Source: Acidobacteriota bacterium
Lineage (GTDB): Bacteria > Acidobacteriota > Thermoanaerobaculia > Multivoradales > JAHEKO01
Direction of reading: 5' to 3'
Assembly: GCA_029861655.1 (NCBI GenBank)
Contig: JAOTZA010000061.1
Span: forward strand, 1-12,867
Length of the DNA stretch: 12,867 bases
Every line of letters starts with the position of its first letter. The first letter of the stretch is position 1. The position numbers and the translations under genes were made by a program. The notes beneath the pieces are model-generated. The model ran no database searches. It was not told the origin of the DNA and worked only from the letters and a program-made list of their open reading frames with translations. Shown in pieces: positions 6,864 to 12,867 of this stretch.

Positions 6864-9226
6864 TGCGGGCCCAGCGGCTCCGCCACCGGCTGCTCGCCGC
6901 CCTCGCCGGGGTCGCCACCACGGCAACGTTCGCCGCAGCCGAAACGGTCGTCGAGGCCGGCGCAACGGACCAGGATCCACGCCGTCGGGTGACTGAGCTA
7001 CAAGTCGAGGGTCGCACGAGCGAGGCGCTCGCAGCGGTCGAGCTCATCCTCGAAGAGAATCCGGAAGAATCCGGCGAGCTCGGATTCCACCACCTGCGAG
7101 GTGCCATGCTCGAGAGTCTCGGACGGCTCAAAGAGGCACAGGACGCCTTCGCCCAGGCGATCGGAGCAAACCCCGAGCTCTCCTCCTACAGCCGCTACCG
7201 GCTCGCTCTACTACACCTGTTCCAGGGCCACCCCGAAGTGGCCACCGGGCTCCTGGCCGGTCTTCTCTCGGGCGGACCGCCCGAGCGGCTCGTAGCACCC
7301 GCCACCGAGCTTTTTGTACGCAGCCTGGCCGCCGGCGGTGACTGCCGGCTCCTGCGCCAAGTCGATAGCTGGAAGGTCCCCGAGAAAGAGCTGCGCCGCC
7401 TGCAACTCGCGCGGAGCGATTGCGACTCGAGCTCGGGGCATGTAGAGGCAGCAGTCTCTCGCTTGCTGGCTCTGGTTCAAAGCAACGGCGAGGACGAATC
7501 GGCGCGCGGCGCCGCAGAACGGTTGAGCCGACTGCAACAAAGTGCCCTTCCCGAGCGCGAACTGGCTCTCCTGGTGGGGCACGTTTTTCACCGGCACCGC
7601 CAGTTCGACCTTTCGATCAGGTTTCTCGAGCGTGGCCTCGAACCGCTGGGGGCTAACCGGCCGCCAGCCGAAGGCAGCCTCGCACGTCCGAGCAATTCAC
7701 CAGCAGCGGTAGCAGACAGGGAGGGCGAGTCCCTCTACGCGCTGGCTCGCTCTCATTTCTGGCAGGAGAACTATCTGCTGGCCGCATCCCACTTCGGGCG
7801 CCTGGCAGCTTCGATTCGTAGCGCCGAAGAAAAGGGTCGCGCCCTGTACCAACAGGGCCGCAGCTACGAGCTCTCCGGCAAGTGGGGCGTAGCCAACCAA
7901 AGTTATCGGTTAGGCTACCTGGAGGATGTCGACGGCCGTTGGGCGGACGCCAATCTGATTTCGGCGTTGCGCGTCGATTGGCGAAGGGGCCGGGAGGATC
8001 AGGCGCTCAGCCTCTATGAGGTCCTGGGCTCACGCCGCGACTGGCGAAGACTCCACGGCCGCGCGGCACTTTTCCTGGCCAGCTCCGATCTTGTTCGAGA
8101 GCGCACCGATCGCGCCGCCGCCTGGCTCGCGGACGCGGACGGCGCACCCGGCAAAGACACAGGAGAGACCGACTACTGGCAAGGGCGGCTCGCCGAGTTG
8201 GAGAACCGCCCCCAGGACGCGGTCGAGAGCTATCTCGGAGTCCTGACCGCTACCCGATCGCACCCCTTTGCTCAGGGTGCTGCGACACGGCTACGAACTC
8301 CCAAACTCGCCCCAGTGGCCGAAGGGCTCGGCAGAAGGCTGGCTCGCTCCGAGCGATCGTCGTCCCTCTACCACGCCTGGCTGCTCCTGGGCGACGCTCA
8401 CCCGGAGGGAGCGGATGCCCGACGGCGGCTGGTACGAGAGCTGAAGCGGGGAAAACGCGCACGCTCTTTGTTGGAGATCGGCTTTCGACCCGTCCGTGAA
8501 TGGCCGCTTTGGACCGCCCCGTTGCGCCAACCAGAAGAGATGTTGCTGGCGCTCGGTCTATGGGCCGAGGGGGCTCCGGCGGTCCGCAAACACTTCCCCC
8601 TCGATGACCCCTCGCTGGGGCTCACCGCCAGCCGTCTGTTATCGCAAGCCGGAGCGCACCGCGATTCGCTGAGGATCGCGGAGATCCTGGAAGACGGCGC
8701 CGAGGACACGCTACCAGCCGGCCTGCTACCCGTCGACCTTCTGCGCCTTCTCTTCCCGCGACCGTACGCCACCCTGATCACGCAAGAGGCAGCAAACTAC
8801 GCGATCGATCCGGACTTGCTGACGGCTTTGATCCGAGAAGAGAGCCGCTTCGACCCCCTGGCCGTTTCGGGCGCTTCAGCACGCGGATTGACTCAGTTGG
8901 TCCTTCCCACTGCAAGCCGATTGGCGCCCGCCTTTGGGCGCCGGCGAATCTCCGCCGCGGAACTTCACGACCCAGAAGTCTCGATCGCTCTCGGGGCCGC
9001 GTACTTGAGCGAGCTCGGACAACGGTTTGATGAATTCACACCCGAGGTCGTCGCCGCGTACAACGCCGGAGAGCGCCAGGCCGAGCTCTGGCTTAGCTAC
9101 TGCTACAGCAGACAGCCGGAGGAGTACCTGTCCAAGGTGGGCTTTCCGGAGACCCGCGCATATCTGGGACGGGTGCTCTCAACCCGCCAGCAATACGCCA
9201 GCCTCTACGGCAACGACGCCGACTGA
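6860..9226 (+). CDS. Soluble lytic transglycosylase with TPR-like N-terminal region (Slt family)
   Basis: 788 residues. The N-terminus has a signal peptide: basic MMRAQRLRHR, a hydrophobic stretch and AAA before about residue 28, so the protein is exported to the periplasm. Residues about 40-610 are alpha-helical with TPR-like repeats, as in the superhelical ring of Slt70. The C-terminal SLT catalytic domain (about 624-788) has LFPRPYATLI, the catalytic Glu in IREESRFDPLAVSG (Glu661 next to Ser662), GLTQLVLPTA and AYNAG. It should cleave the MurNAc-GlcNAc bond to give 1,6-anhydro-MurNAc ends during wall remodelling. GLTQL replaces the usual GLMQL; the conserved Gln is kept. The start overlaps the HIT gene stop as ATGA with no Shine-Dalgarno of its own, suggesting coupling. 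The protein is somewhat longer than E. coli Slt70. Confidence 0.92.
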   Translation: MMRAQRLRHRLLAALAGVATTATFAAAETVVEAGATDQDPRRRVTELQVEGRTSEALAAVELILEENPEESGELGFHHLRGAMLESLGRLKEAQDAFAQAIGANPELSSYSRYRLALLHLFQGHPEVATGLLAGLLSGGPPERLVAPATELFVRSLAAGGDCRLLRQVDSWKVPEKELRRLQLARSDCDSSSGHVEAAVSRLLALVQSNGEDESARGAAERLSRLQQSALPERELALLVGHVFHRHRQFDLSIRFLERGLEPLGANRPPAEGSLARPSNSPAAVADREGESLYALARSHFWQENYLLAASHFGRLAASIRSAEEKGRALYQQGRSYELSGKWGVANQSYRLGYLEDVDGRWADANLISALRVDWRRGREDQALSLYEVLGSRRDWRRLHGRAALFLASSDLVRERTDRAAAWLADADGAPGKDTGETDYWQGRLAELENRPQDAVESYLGVLTATRSHPFAQGAATRLRTPKLAPVAEGLGRRLARSERSSSLYHAWLLLGDAHPEGADARRRLVRELKRGKRARSLLEIGFRPVREWPLWTAPLRQPEEMLLALGLWAEGAPAVRKHFPLDDPSLGLTASRLLSQAGAHRDSLRIAEILEDGAEDTLPAGLLPVDLLRLLFPRPYATLITQEAANYAIDPDLLTALIREESRFDPLAVSGASARGLTQLVLPTASRLAPAFGRRRISAAELHDPEVSIALGAAYLSELGQRFDEFTPEVVAAYNAGERQAELWLSYCYSRQPEEYLSKVGFPETRAYLGRVLSTRQQYASLYGNDAD

Positions 9227-9229
9227 GAG

Positions 9230-10003
9230 CTAATCCACCCTGAAGACGGTCTTGCTCGGCATCTCGTCCAAGGGCCGGTCGAAGTAGTCCTGGACATCGG
9301 CCTCGCGCCAGAGCTCCTCTGTCCAACGATCGATCTCCTCGTTGAGGCGAGCTTCCTTGAGCACTGCGCGCACCTCCTCGCGGACCGACTCGAGCGACGG
9401 TACGCTACTGCCACTCGCGCGCAGCTGCTCTGTCAACGGACCATCGTAGTAGGCCCTGATCTCATCTCGCCCCACAAAGATCCGGGGGCCCAGCCGTTCC
9501 TCGACAAAGGTCAGCACCATGATCTGACGCGCCACGAGCTGGCGCACTCCGTCCTCATCGAGACCCAACTTCGCGAGTCGCTGTCGAAAAGCCTGCTCGC
9601 TGGGAAAGCGCTCTCTGATTCCGAGAAAACCCTTCTCGACATCGGCAAGCGAGATCTCGGTGAAGCCAAAACGGTCGATTTCGTGAAATCGCAGACGCTC
9701 CTCGATGAGTTGATCCAGGACACTCCGTCGGAGCGCCGCTTCCTCGTTGTCTTCAGAGCTCACTTCTCCCTCACCCGCCTGGGCGCCAAAAACACCGAGA
9801 CCAAGAACCCGATCCACGTCCGAAGCCAGGATCGGATCTTCGTCTACGACCGCGAGGATGCGATCGAGCACCTGGTGCTCGGGCTCGGACGGATCGATCG
9901 ACCGCGGGGCCGTCACTTCTTGCGCGGCCGCTGCGCCCCCGGTCAGCGCCAGCGCAGCCATCGCAAGAGCGAACGTGGTCACGACCCGTTGGCGCAGCTT
10001 CAT
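9230..10003 (-). CDS. Exported SurA N-terminal-domain protein without a PPIase domain
   Basis: 257 residues. The signal peptide is MKLRQRVVTTFALAMAALAL followed by TGGAAAA, with likely cleavage near residue 27. The segment VLDRILAVVDEDPILASDVD matches the start of mature SurA/PpiC-type chaperones, and helical segments (RRSVLDQLIEERLRFHEIDR; FPSEQAFRQRLAKLGLDEDG) match the SurA N-terminal chaperone domain. A final helix (VREEVRAVLKEARLNEEID) resembles the SurA C-terminal helix. No parvulin isomerase domain is present; SurA itself has about 430 residues. It could be a periplasmic or outer-membrane-protein chaperone. Its stop is 3 bp from the convergent transglycosylase stop. It is divergent from the NAD gene pair, and no strong Shine-Dalgarno precedes the ATG. 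Confidence 0.8.
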   Translation of the reverse strand: MKLRQRVVTTFALAMAALALTGGAAAAQEVTAPRSIDPSEPEHQVLDRILAVVDEDPILASDVDRVLGLGVFGAQAGEGEVSSEDNEEAALRRSVLDQLIEERLRFHEIDRFGFTEISLADVEKGFLGIRERFPSEQAFRQRLAKLGLDEDGVRQLVARQIMVLTFVEERLGPRIFVGRDEIRAYYDGPLTEQLRASGSSVPSLESVREEVRAVLKEARLNEEIDRWTEELWREADVQDYFDRPLDEMPSKTVFRVD

Positions 10004-10011
10004 CGAGGCCG

Positions 10012-10023
10012 CATGCTAGCATG
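10012..10023. promoter_or_regulatory. 12-bp perfect palindrome in a short divergent intergenic region
   Basis: CATGCTAGCATG reads the same on both strands. It lies 8 bases before the start of the SurA-like gene and 47 before the amidotransferase gene, within a 67-bp divergent spacer. It could be an operator for a dimeric regulator, or two overlapping TAGCAT -10-like hexamers facing each way. No -35 partner is evident on either side. Confidence 0.3.
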
Positions 10024-10070
10024 ACCCTTCCTCGGCAGCCCGTGCCAGAACACACCTGTCCGGGACCCAA

Positions 10071-10895
10071 ATGACCACCCAACTGACCGTCGGACTCGCG
10101 CAGCTCGACTCTCGCCTCGGACAGATCGAAGTCAACCTGGGGTGCCACCTCGAATGGATCGAGCGCGCCCGTGAGAAGGGCGTCGAACTACTGATCTTTC
10201 CGGAGCTCTCGCTCACCGGCTACCGTCTTCTTCATCTGACGGGTCGCGTGGCGCTTCGCCGCAATGCGCCTCAGATCGAGCGGCTGGTTCAGGCCGCAGG
10301 CCGCATGTCGATCATTGTGGGAATCGTCGAGGAGGACGACAAAGGCGTTCTCTACAACAGCTCTCTGCTGATTCACGGAGGCCAAGTCAACCACGTACAT
10401 CGCAAACTGTATCTGCCGACCTACGGCATTTTCCAAGAGGGGCGTTTCTTTGGCCCCGGAGACACGCTCGAGTTGGCCCAGACCGACAACCGCCACCTCG
10501 GGATGTTGATTTGTGAGGACCTCTGGCACCCCCATCTGGCGCGCAGTCTGGCCATTGCCGGAGCCAAGATGTTGACGGTTCTCTCGGCCGGGCCGGGCCG
10601 GGTGGGCTCGGGCAACGTACCCGAAAGCCACCGCGACTGGGAGTCGCTCACCCGCTCCACGGCCCTGGTCAACACCTGCTGGGTCCTATACTGCAATCGC
10701 GTCGGCTGGGAGGAAGGCTCCTTCTACACGGGGGGCAGTCATATCGTGAGACCCGGAGGTGAGGTCATGGCCAGGGCGCCCTATCTAGACGAGCATCTGC
10801 TGGTGGCCGAGATCGACTTGCGCGAAGTCGACCGCCTGCGCTGGCGCTTGCCTCTGGTTCGCGCGGTACGTACCGACATCAAGGGCGCTCGATGA
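10071..10895 (+). CDS. Nitrilase-superfamily glutamine amidohydrolase, likely the ammonia-supplying partner of NadE
   Basis: 274 residues forming a complete C-N hydrolase domain. The catalytic triad is visible: Glu45 in FPELSLTGY, Lys112 in HRKLYLPTYG and Cys148 in MLICEDLWHP. The second conserved Glu (FQEGRFF, Glu123) is also present. These motifs match the glutaminase domain normally fused to the N-terminus of glutamine-dependent NAD synthetases. Here the gene ends in an ATGA overlap with a stand-alone nadE. The inference is that it hydrolyses glutamine and feeds ammonia to NadE as a separate subunit; a free omega-amidase or nitrilase role is possible but less likely given the coupling. The ATG at 10071 has no obvious Shine-Dalgarno. 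Confidence 0.88.
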   Translation: MTTQLTVGLAQLDSRLGQIEVNLGCHLEWIERAREKGVELLIFPELSLTGYRLLHLTGRVALRRNAPQIERLVQAAGRMSIIVGIVEEDDKGVLYNSSLLIHGGQVNHVHRKLYLPTYGIFQEGRFFGPGDTLELAQTDNRHLGMLICEDLWHPHLARSLAIAGAKMLTVLSAGPGRVGSGNVPESHRDWESLTRSTALVNTCWVLYCNRVGWEEGSFYTGGSHIVRPGGEVMARAPYLDEHLLVAEIDLREVDRLRWRLPLVRAVRTDIKGAR

Positions 10896-11728
10896 TTCGC
10901 AAGGAGGAAATACGAAAGAGACTCGAGCTCAATGCCGAGCTCGCGGTGGCCGTGCTCGAGTCCTTCATCCGCGATGCCGCCCGCACCGCCGACGCGCAGG
11001 GAATGGTCGTCGGGCTCAGTGGTGGGGTCGATTCGGCGTTGTCAACCGCGCTGGCGGTTCATGCGCTCGGTCCCGAGAAGGTGCACGCTTTTTTTCTTCC
11101 CTACAGCGCCTCGACTTCCGAGTCCAGACGAGACGCCGAGGCGACCGCCGAGAGCCTCGGGGTCGATCTTCCGGAGATCGACATCACATCGATGATCGAC
11201 CCCTATTTCGACAAATACGAGCCCGACGCCGACCGCTTGAGACGCGGCAACAAAATGGCTCGCGAGCGCATGTCGATCCTCTTCGATCAGGCCAAGAAGA
11301 AAGGCTGCCTGGTGCTCGGCACTTCCAACAAAACCGAGATCCTCCTCGGCTATTCGACGATCTTCGGGGACAACGCGAGCTCGATCAATCCCCTTGGCGA
11401 TCTGTACAAACAGCAAGTATGGCAGCTAGCCAAGCATCTCGACCTGCCTTCGGCCGTCATCGACAAGAAACCTTCGGCCGACCTCTGGCCGGGACAGACG
11501 GACGAGGACGAACTCGGATTCGAGTACGCGTTGGCAGATGAGGTGCTCTATCTGATGTTCGACCGTGGCCTGGCTCCCGACGAGGTCGTTGCGCGCGGTT
11601 ACGAAGCGGCGGTCGTCGAGAAGATCCAGGAGCTCGAGCAACGCAATCGCTTCAAACGGCGGTTGATGCTCGTCGCCCGCTTGTCGGGGAGCGCCATCAA
11701 CCTAGACCGAGAGATTCCTCGGGACTGA
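10892..11728 (+). CDS. nadE: NAD+ synthetase, ammonia-type synthetase domain
   Basis: 278 residues, the length of ammonia-dependent NadE. It adenylates deamido-NAD with ATP and amidates it to NAD+, the last step of NAD synthesis. The ATP pyrophosphatase P-loop is SGGVDS (43-48). Also conserved are VLGTSNKTE (141-149), GDNASSINPLGDLYK (159-173) and PSADLWPGQTDEDELG (194-209), which covers the dinucleotide and ATP sites. There is no glutaminase domain in this polypeptide; the preceding gene supplies one and overlaps by four bases. rsmI follows after 18 bp. The start is fixed by the overlap and by the length. Confidence 0.95.
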   Translation: MIRKEEIRKRLELNAELAVAVLESFIRDAARTADAQGMVVGLSGGVDSALSTALAVHALGPEKVHAFFLPYSASTSESRRDAEATAESLGVDLPEIDITSMIDPYFDKYEPDADRLRRGNKMARERMSILFDQAKKKGCLVLGTSNKTEILLGYSTIFGDNASSINPLGDLYKQQVWQLAKHLDLPSAVIDKKPSADLWPGQTDEDELGFEYALADEVLYLMFDRGLAPDEVVARGYEAAVVEKIQELEQRNRFKRRLMLVARLSGSAINLDREIPRD

Positions 11729-11732
11729 TCTC

Positions 11733-11746
11733 TGCGACAAGTCGCA
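11733..11746 (+). promoter_or_regulatory. Hairpin abutting the rsmI start codon
   Basis: TGCGAC and GTCGCA are perfect inverted complements around AA, ending directly at the ATG. They occupy the place where a Shine-Dalgarno would lie, and none is visible. It may modulate initiation after nadE translation, or be coincidental; a six-pair stem with a two-base loop would open its last pair or two. Confidence 0.3.
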
Positions 11747-12463
11747 ATGTCCGGCAGGCTGCTTCTCGTTTCTACGCCCATCGGAAACCTGGAGGACCTG
11801 ACCCCTCGCGCCCGACGCGCATTCGAGGAAGCCCAGGTCATCGCCTGCGAAGACACCCGGGTGACCGGACGGCTGCTCCAACGCCTGGGCATCAAGAGGC
11901 GTCTCGTATCGCTCCATGAGCACAACGAAAGATCCCGTGTCCCCGGCCTCCTCGAAGAACTGCGCGCCGGCAACACCGTGGCCGTGACCACAGACGCCGG
12001 CACGCCTTTGGTATCGGATCCGGGATTCGTCCTCGTCAGAGCCGCAGCGCGTGAAGGGACCCGCATCGAACCGATCGCCGGACCCTCAGCGATCCTCGCC
12101 GCACTGGTGGCTTCGGCCCTACCGCCCCACCCGTTCACATTCGCGGGATTTCCGCCACCAAAAACCGGCAAACGGCGCAAATTCTACCGTCGCTTCGCGC
12201 CGCTCGAGCACACGCTGATCTTCTTTGAATCACCGCACCGGATCGTCGCGAGCCTCGAGGACGCTCGGACGGAGCTGGGAGATCGGCCGGCCGCTCTTTG
12301 CCGTGAGCTCACCAAGCTGCACGAGGAAACACTGCGGGGAACGCTGTCCGAAGTCCATCAAGAACTGGCCGCAAGAAGCTCGATCAAGGGCGAACTGACG
12401 CTGGTGGTTCAGGGCGCCGGGAATGCCAATGCGACTCCGGAAGACACCGGAGCCGGAGGGTGA
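11747..12463 (+). CDS. rsmI: 16S rRNA (cytidine-1402 2'-O) methyltransferase
   Basis: 238 residues of the tetrapyrrole-methylase fold. RsmI uses SAM to 2'-O-methylate C1402 in the decoding centre of 16S rRNA. Motifs in order: LVSTPIGNLEDLTPRA (7-22), ACEDTR (33-38), TTDAGTPLVSDPG (81-93), AGPSA (111-115), FAGFPP (132-137), IFFESPHR (158-165), CRELTKLHEE (185-194) and KGELTLVV (214-221). It is shorter than the roughly 286-residue E. coli protein, ending soon after the core fold and lacking the C-terminal extension, as in many bacteria. The ATG at 11747 is the only ATG/GTG/TTG in frame after the stop at 11726-11728, and it places TPIGNL at the expected distance. It is probably transcribed with nadE. 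Confidence 0.95.
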   Translation: MSGRLLLVSTPIGNLEDLTPRARRAFEEAQVIACEDTRVTGRLLQRLGIKRRLVSLHEHNERSRVPGLLEELRAGNTVAVTTDAGTPLVSDPGFVLVRAAAREGTRIEPIAGPSAILAALVASALPPHPFTFAGFPPPKTGKRRKFYRRFAPLEHTLIFFESPHRIVASLEDARTELGDRPAALCRELTKLHEETLRGTLSEVHQELAARSSIKGELTLVVQGAGNANATPEDTGAGG

Positions 12464-12640
12464 TCCTCGGTCCCCGCGGTGCGGAGCGACGGAAGCGGGA
12501 ACCCGTCGAGTCCACGAGGCGGACACGGACCGCCTCCCCACCGCGACGGCGCCGATCCATCATGGTGTTCCCGTAGGAACGCCCCCGATCAACCGATCAG
12601 GGGAGGAGCGACGATGGACCGGCGCTCAGGAAGGTGGAAC
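12464..12640. other. Non-coding stretch after rsmI with three tight hairpins
   Basis: No convincing ORF. Three stem-loops lie close together. 12516-12522 pairs with 12530-12536 (seven perfect pairs). 12564-12571 pairs with 12576-12583 (eight pairs including one T-G, loop CGTA). 12583-12590 pairs with 12595-12603 (eight pairs, one bulged A, loop AACC). None is followed by a T-run. They may be part of the rsmI 3' UTR or of a small RNA. Nothing known was recognised. Confidence 0.35.
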
Positions 12641-12793
12641 TCAGTCCCAGTCGGACCAGAGGTAACCGTTTTCCGTGAACCATGCCTTGAGAAAAGACCA
12701 CATCTCTTTGTTTCCTCCACAGTACGTGACTTCGCGTTTCACTCCCCTAGTCAGCACGGTCCGTGCCAGCGGTCTTTGCAGATGTGTATGCAT
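12641..12793 (-). CDS. Possible small hypothetical protein (50 aa, or 20 aa from an internal start)
   Basis: A minus-strand frame from ATG 12793 to TGA 12641 encodes 50 residues and is unlike the Arg/Pro-rich shadow frames elsewhere. It runs from basic (RPLARTVLTRGVKREVTYCG) to an aromatic, acidic end. An internal ATG at 12703 has GGAGG about 10 bases upstream and would give MWSFLKAWFTENGYLWSDWD, with four Trp in 20 residues. A sigma-54-like element lies at 12768-12753, properly placed for the short form. I recognise no family. Codons are less GC-biased in third position than in the neighbours. An antisense plus-strand frame also exists, so coding is unproven. A leader peptide, a short toxin-like or RiPP-like peptide, or a chance ORF are all possible. 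Confidence 0.35.
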   Translation of the reverse strand: MHTHLQRPLARTVLTRGVKREVTYCGGNKEMWSFLKAWFTENGYLWSDWD

Positions 12794-12801
12794 CTCTTTG
12801 T
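12701..12801. repeat. Pair of 11-bp direct repeats 90 bp apart
   Basis: CATCTCTTTGT occurs at 12701-12711 and 12791-12801. On the minus strand each copy reads ACAAAGAGATG and supplies one of the two ATG codons of the small ORF, in the same frame (30 codons apart). No further similarity is seen around the copies. Confidence 0.5.
12753..12768 (-). promoter_or_regulatory. Candidate sigma-54 (-24/-12) promoter
   Basis: On the minus strand TGGCACGGACCGTGCT fits the consensus TGGCACR-N4-TTGCW with one mismatch (GTGC for TTGC) and has the required GG-N10-GC spacing. Transcription would start near 12742, about 39 bases before the ATG at 12703 that carries a GGAGG. The same bases form a GCACGG-T-CCGTGC inverted repeat, so the match could be incidental to a hairpin. 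The window encodes a sigma-54 activator, so sigma-54 probably exists in this genome. Confidence 0.3.
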
Positions 12802-12808
12802 CTTTTTT
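12780..12808 (+). terminator. Weak intrinsic-terminator-like hairpin with T-tract
   Basis: AGATG (12780-12784) pairs with CATCT (12791-12795), with one further T-G pair inside, and a T-rich tract ending in six T (12803-12808) follows. It could end plus-strand transcripts from the rsmI operon, but the stem is short and AT-containing. Confidence 0.25.
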
Positions 12809-12867
12809 GATCGATAGTTAGATGCGTAACAGCCAAGAGAAGTATTGGCGGCCACACCGTTTTTGCG

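Noticed and set aside
10523..10540. TGGCAC sequence in the amidotransferase gene as a sigma-54 site
   Set aside because: It lies inside a coding region and lacks the GC at the required spacing.
12614..12817. Plus-strand 67-codon ORF with GGGGAGGAG before its ATG, antisense to the small minus ORF
   Set aside because: The Shine-Dalgarno is good, but codon use is poor in third-position GC and the peptide looks random. It remains a weaker alternative to the minus-strand ORF.
1..12867. CRISPR array, insertion sequence, prophage genes, tRNA or rRNA
   Set aside because: No regularly spaced repeats, transposase or integrase motifs, or tRNA T-arm signatures were found on either strand.

Overview
The window is GC-rich and densely coded. 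It reads as ordinary chromosome from a Gram-negative-type bacterium: it has a periplasmic SurA-like protein, a soluble lytic transglycosylase with a signal peptide, and a sigma-54 activator. The short SurA-like protein, the separate amidotransferase and NAD synthetase genes, and the REP-like palindrome remind me of Acidobacteriota (Thermoanaerobaculia-like) or deltaproteobacterial-type genomes. That placement is inference and rests on no single diagnostic marker.

Left part (1-4324). The window opens inside a histidine kinase gene. Its partner, an NtrC-class sigma-54-dependent response regulator, overlaps it by 23 bases. This pair converges on prfA (release factor 1). Between them lies a near-perfect 29-bp-arm palindrome whose outermost TAA triplets are the stop codons of both genes. 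rpmE (ribosomal protein bL31) lies upstream of prfA on the minus strand. Beyond rpmE is about 650 bp with no credible protein gene; its right half can fold into three consecutive stem-loops and may hold a structured RNA.

Middle part (4325-9226). A plus-strand operon carries prmC (methylates the release-factor GGQ glutamine), murA (first committed step of peptidoglycan synthesis), a small HIT-family protein and a large lytic transglycosylase. Spacings are short and the last junction is an ATGA overlap. rpmE-prfA and prmC-murA often run as one collinear cluster; here the cluster is split into divergent halves at the prfA/prmC junction.

Right part (9230-12867). A SurA-N-like exported protein ends 3 bp from the transglycosylase on the opposite strand. 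It is divergent from a second plus-strand operon: a nitrilase-type amidotransferase, nadE (ATGA overlap) and rsmI (16S rRNA methyltransferase). The first two look like a glutamine-dependent NAD synthetase encoded as two polypeptides. After rsmI come about 400 bp without a recognised gene. They hold three tight hairpins, then a more AT-rich end with a possible 50-codon (or 20-codon, Trp-rich) minus-strand ORF that has a good Shine-Dalgarno and a sigma-54-like -24/-12 match upstream. This tail is the least conventional part of the window.
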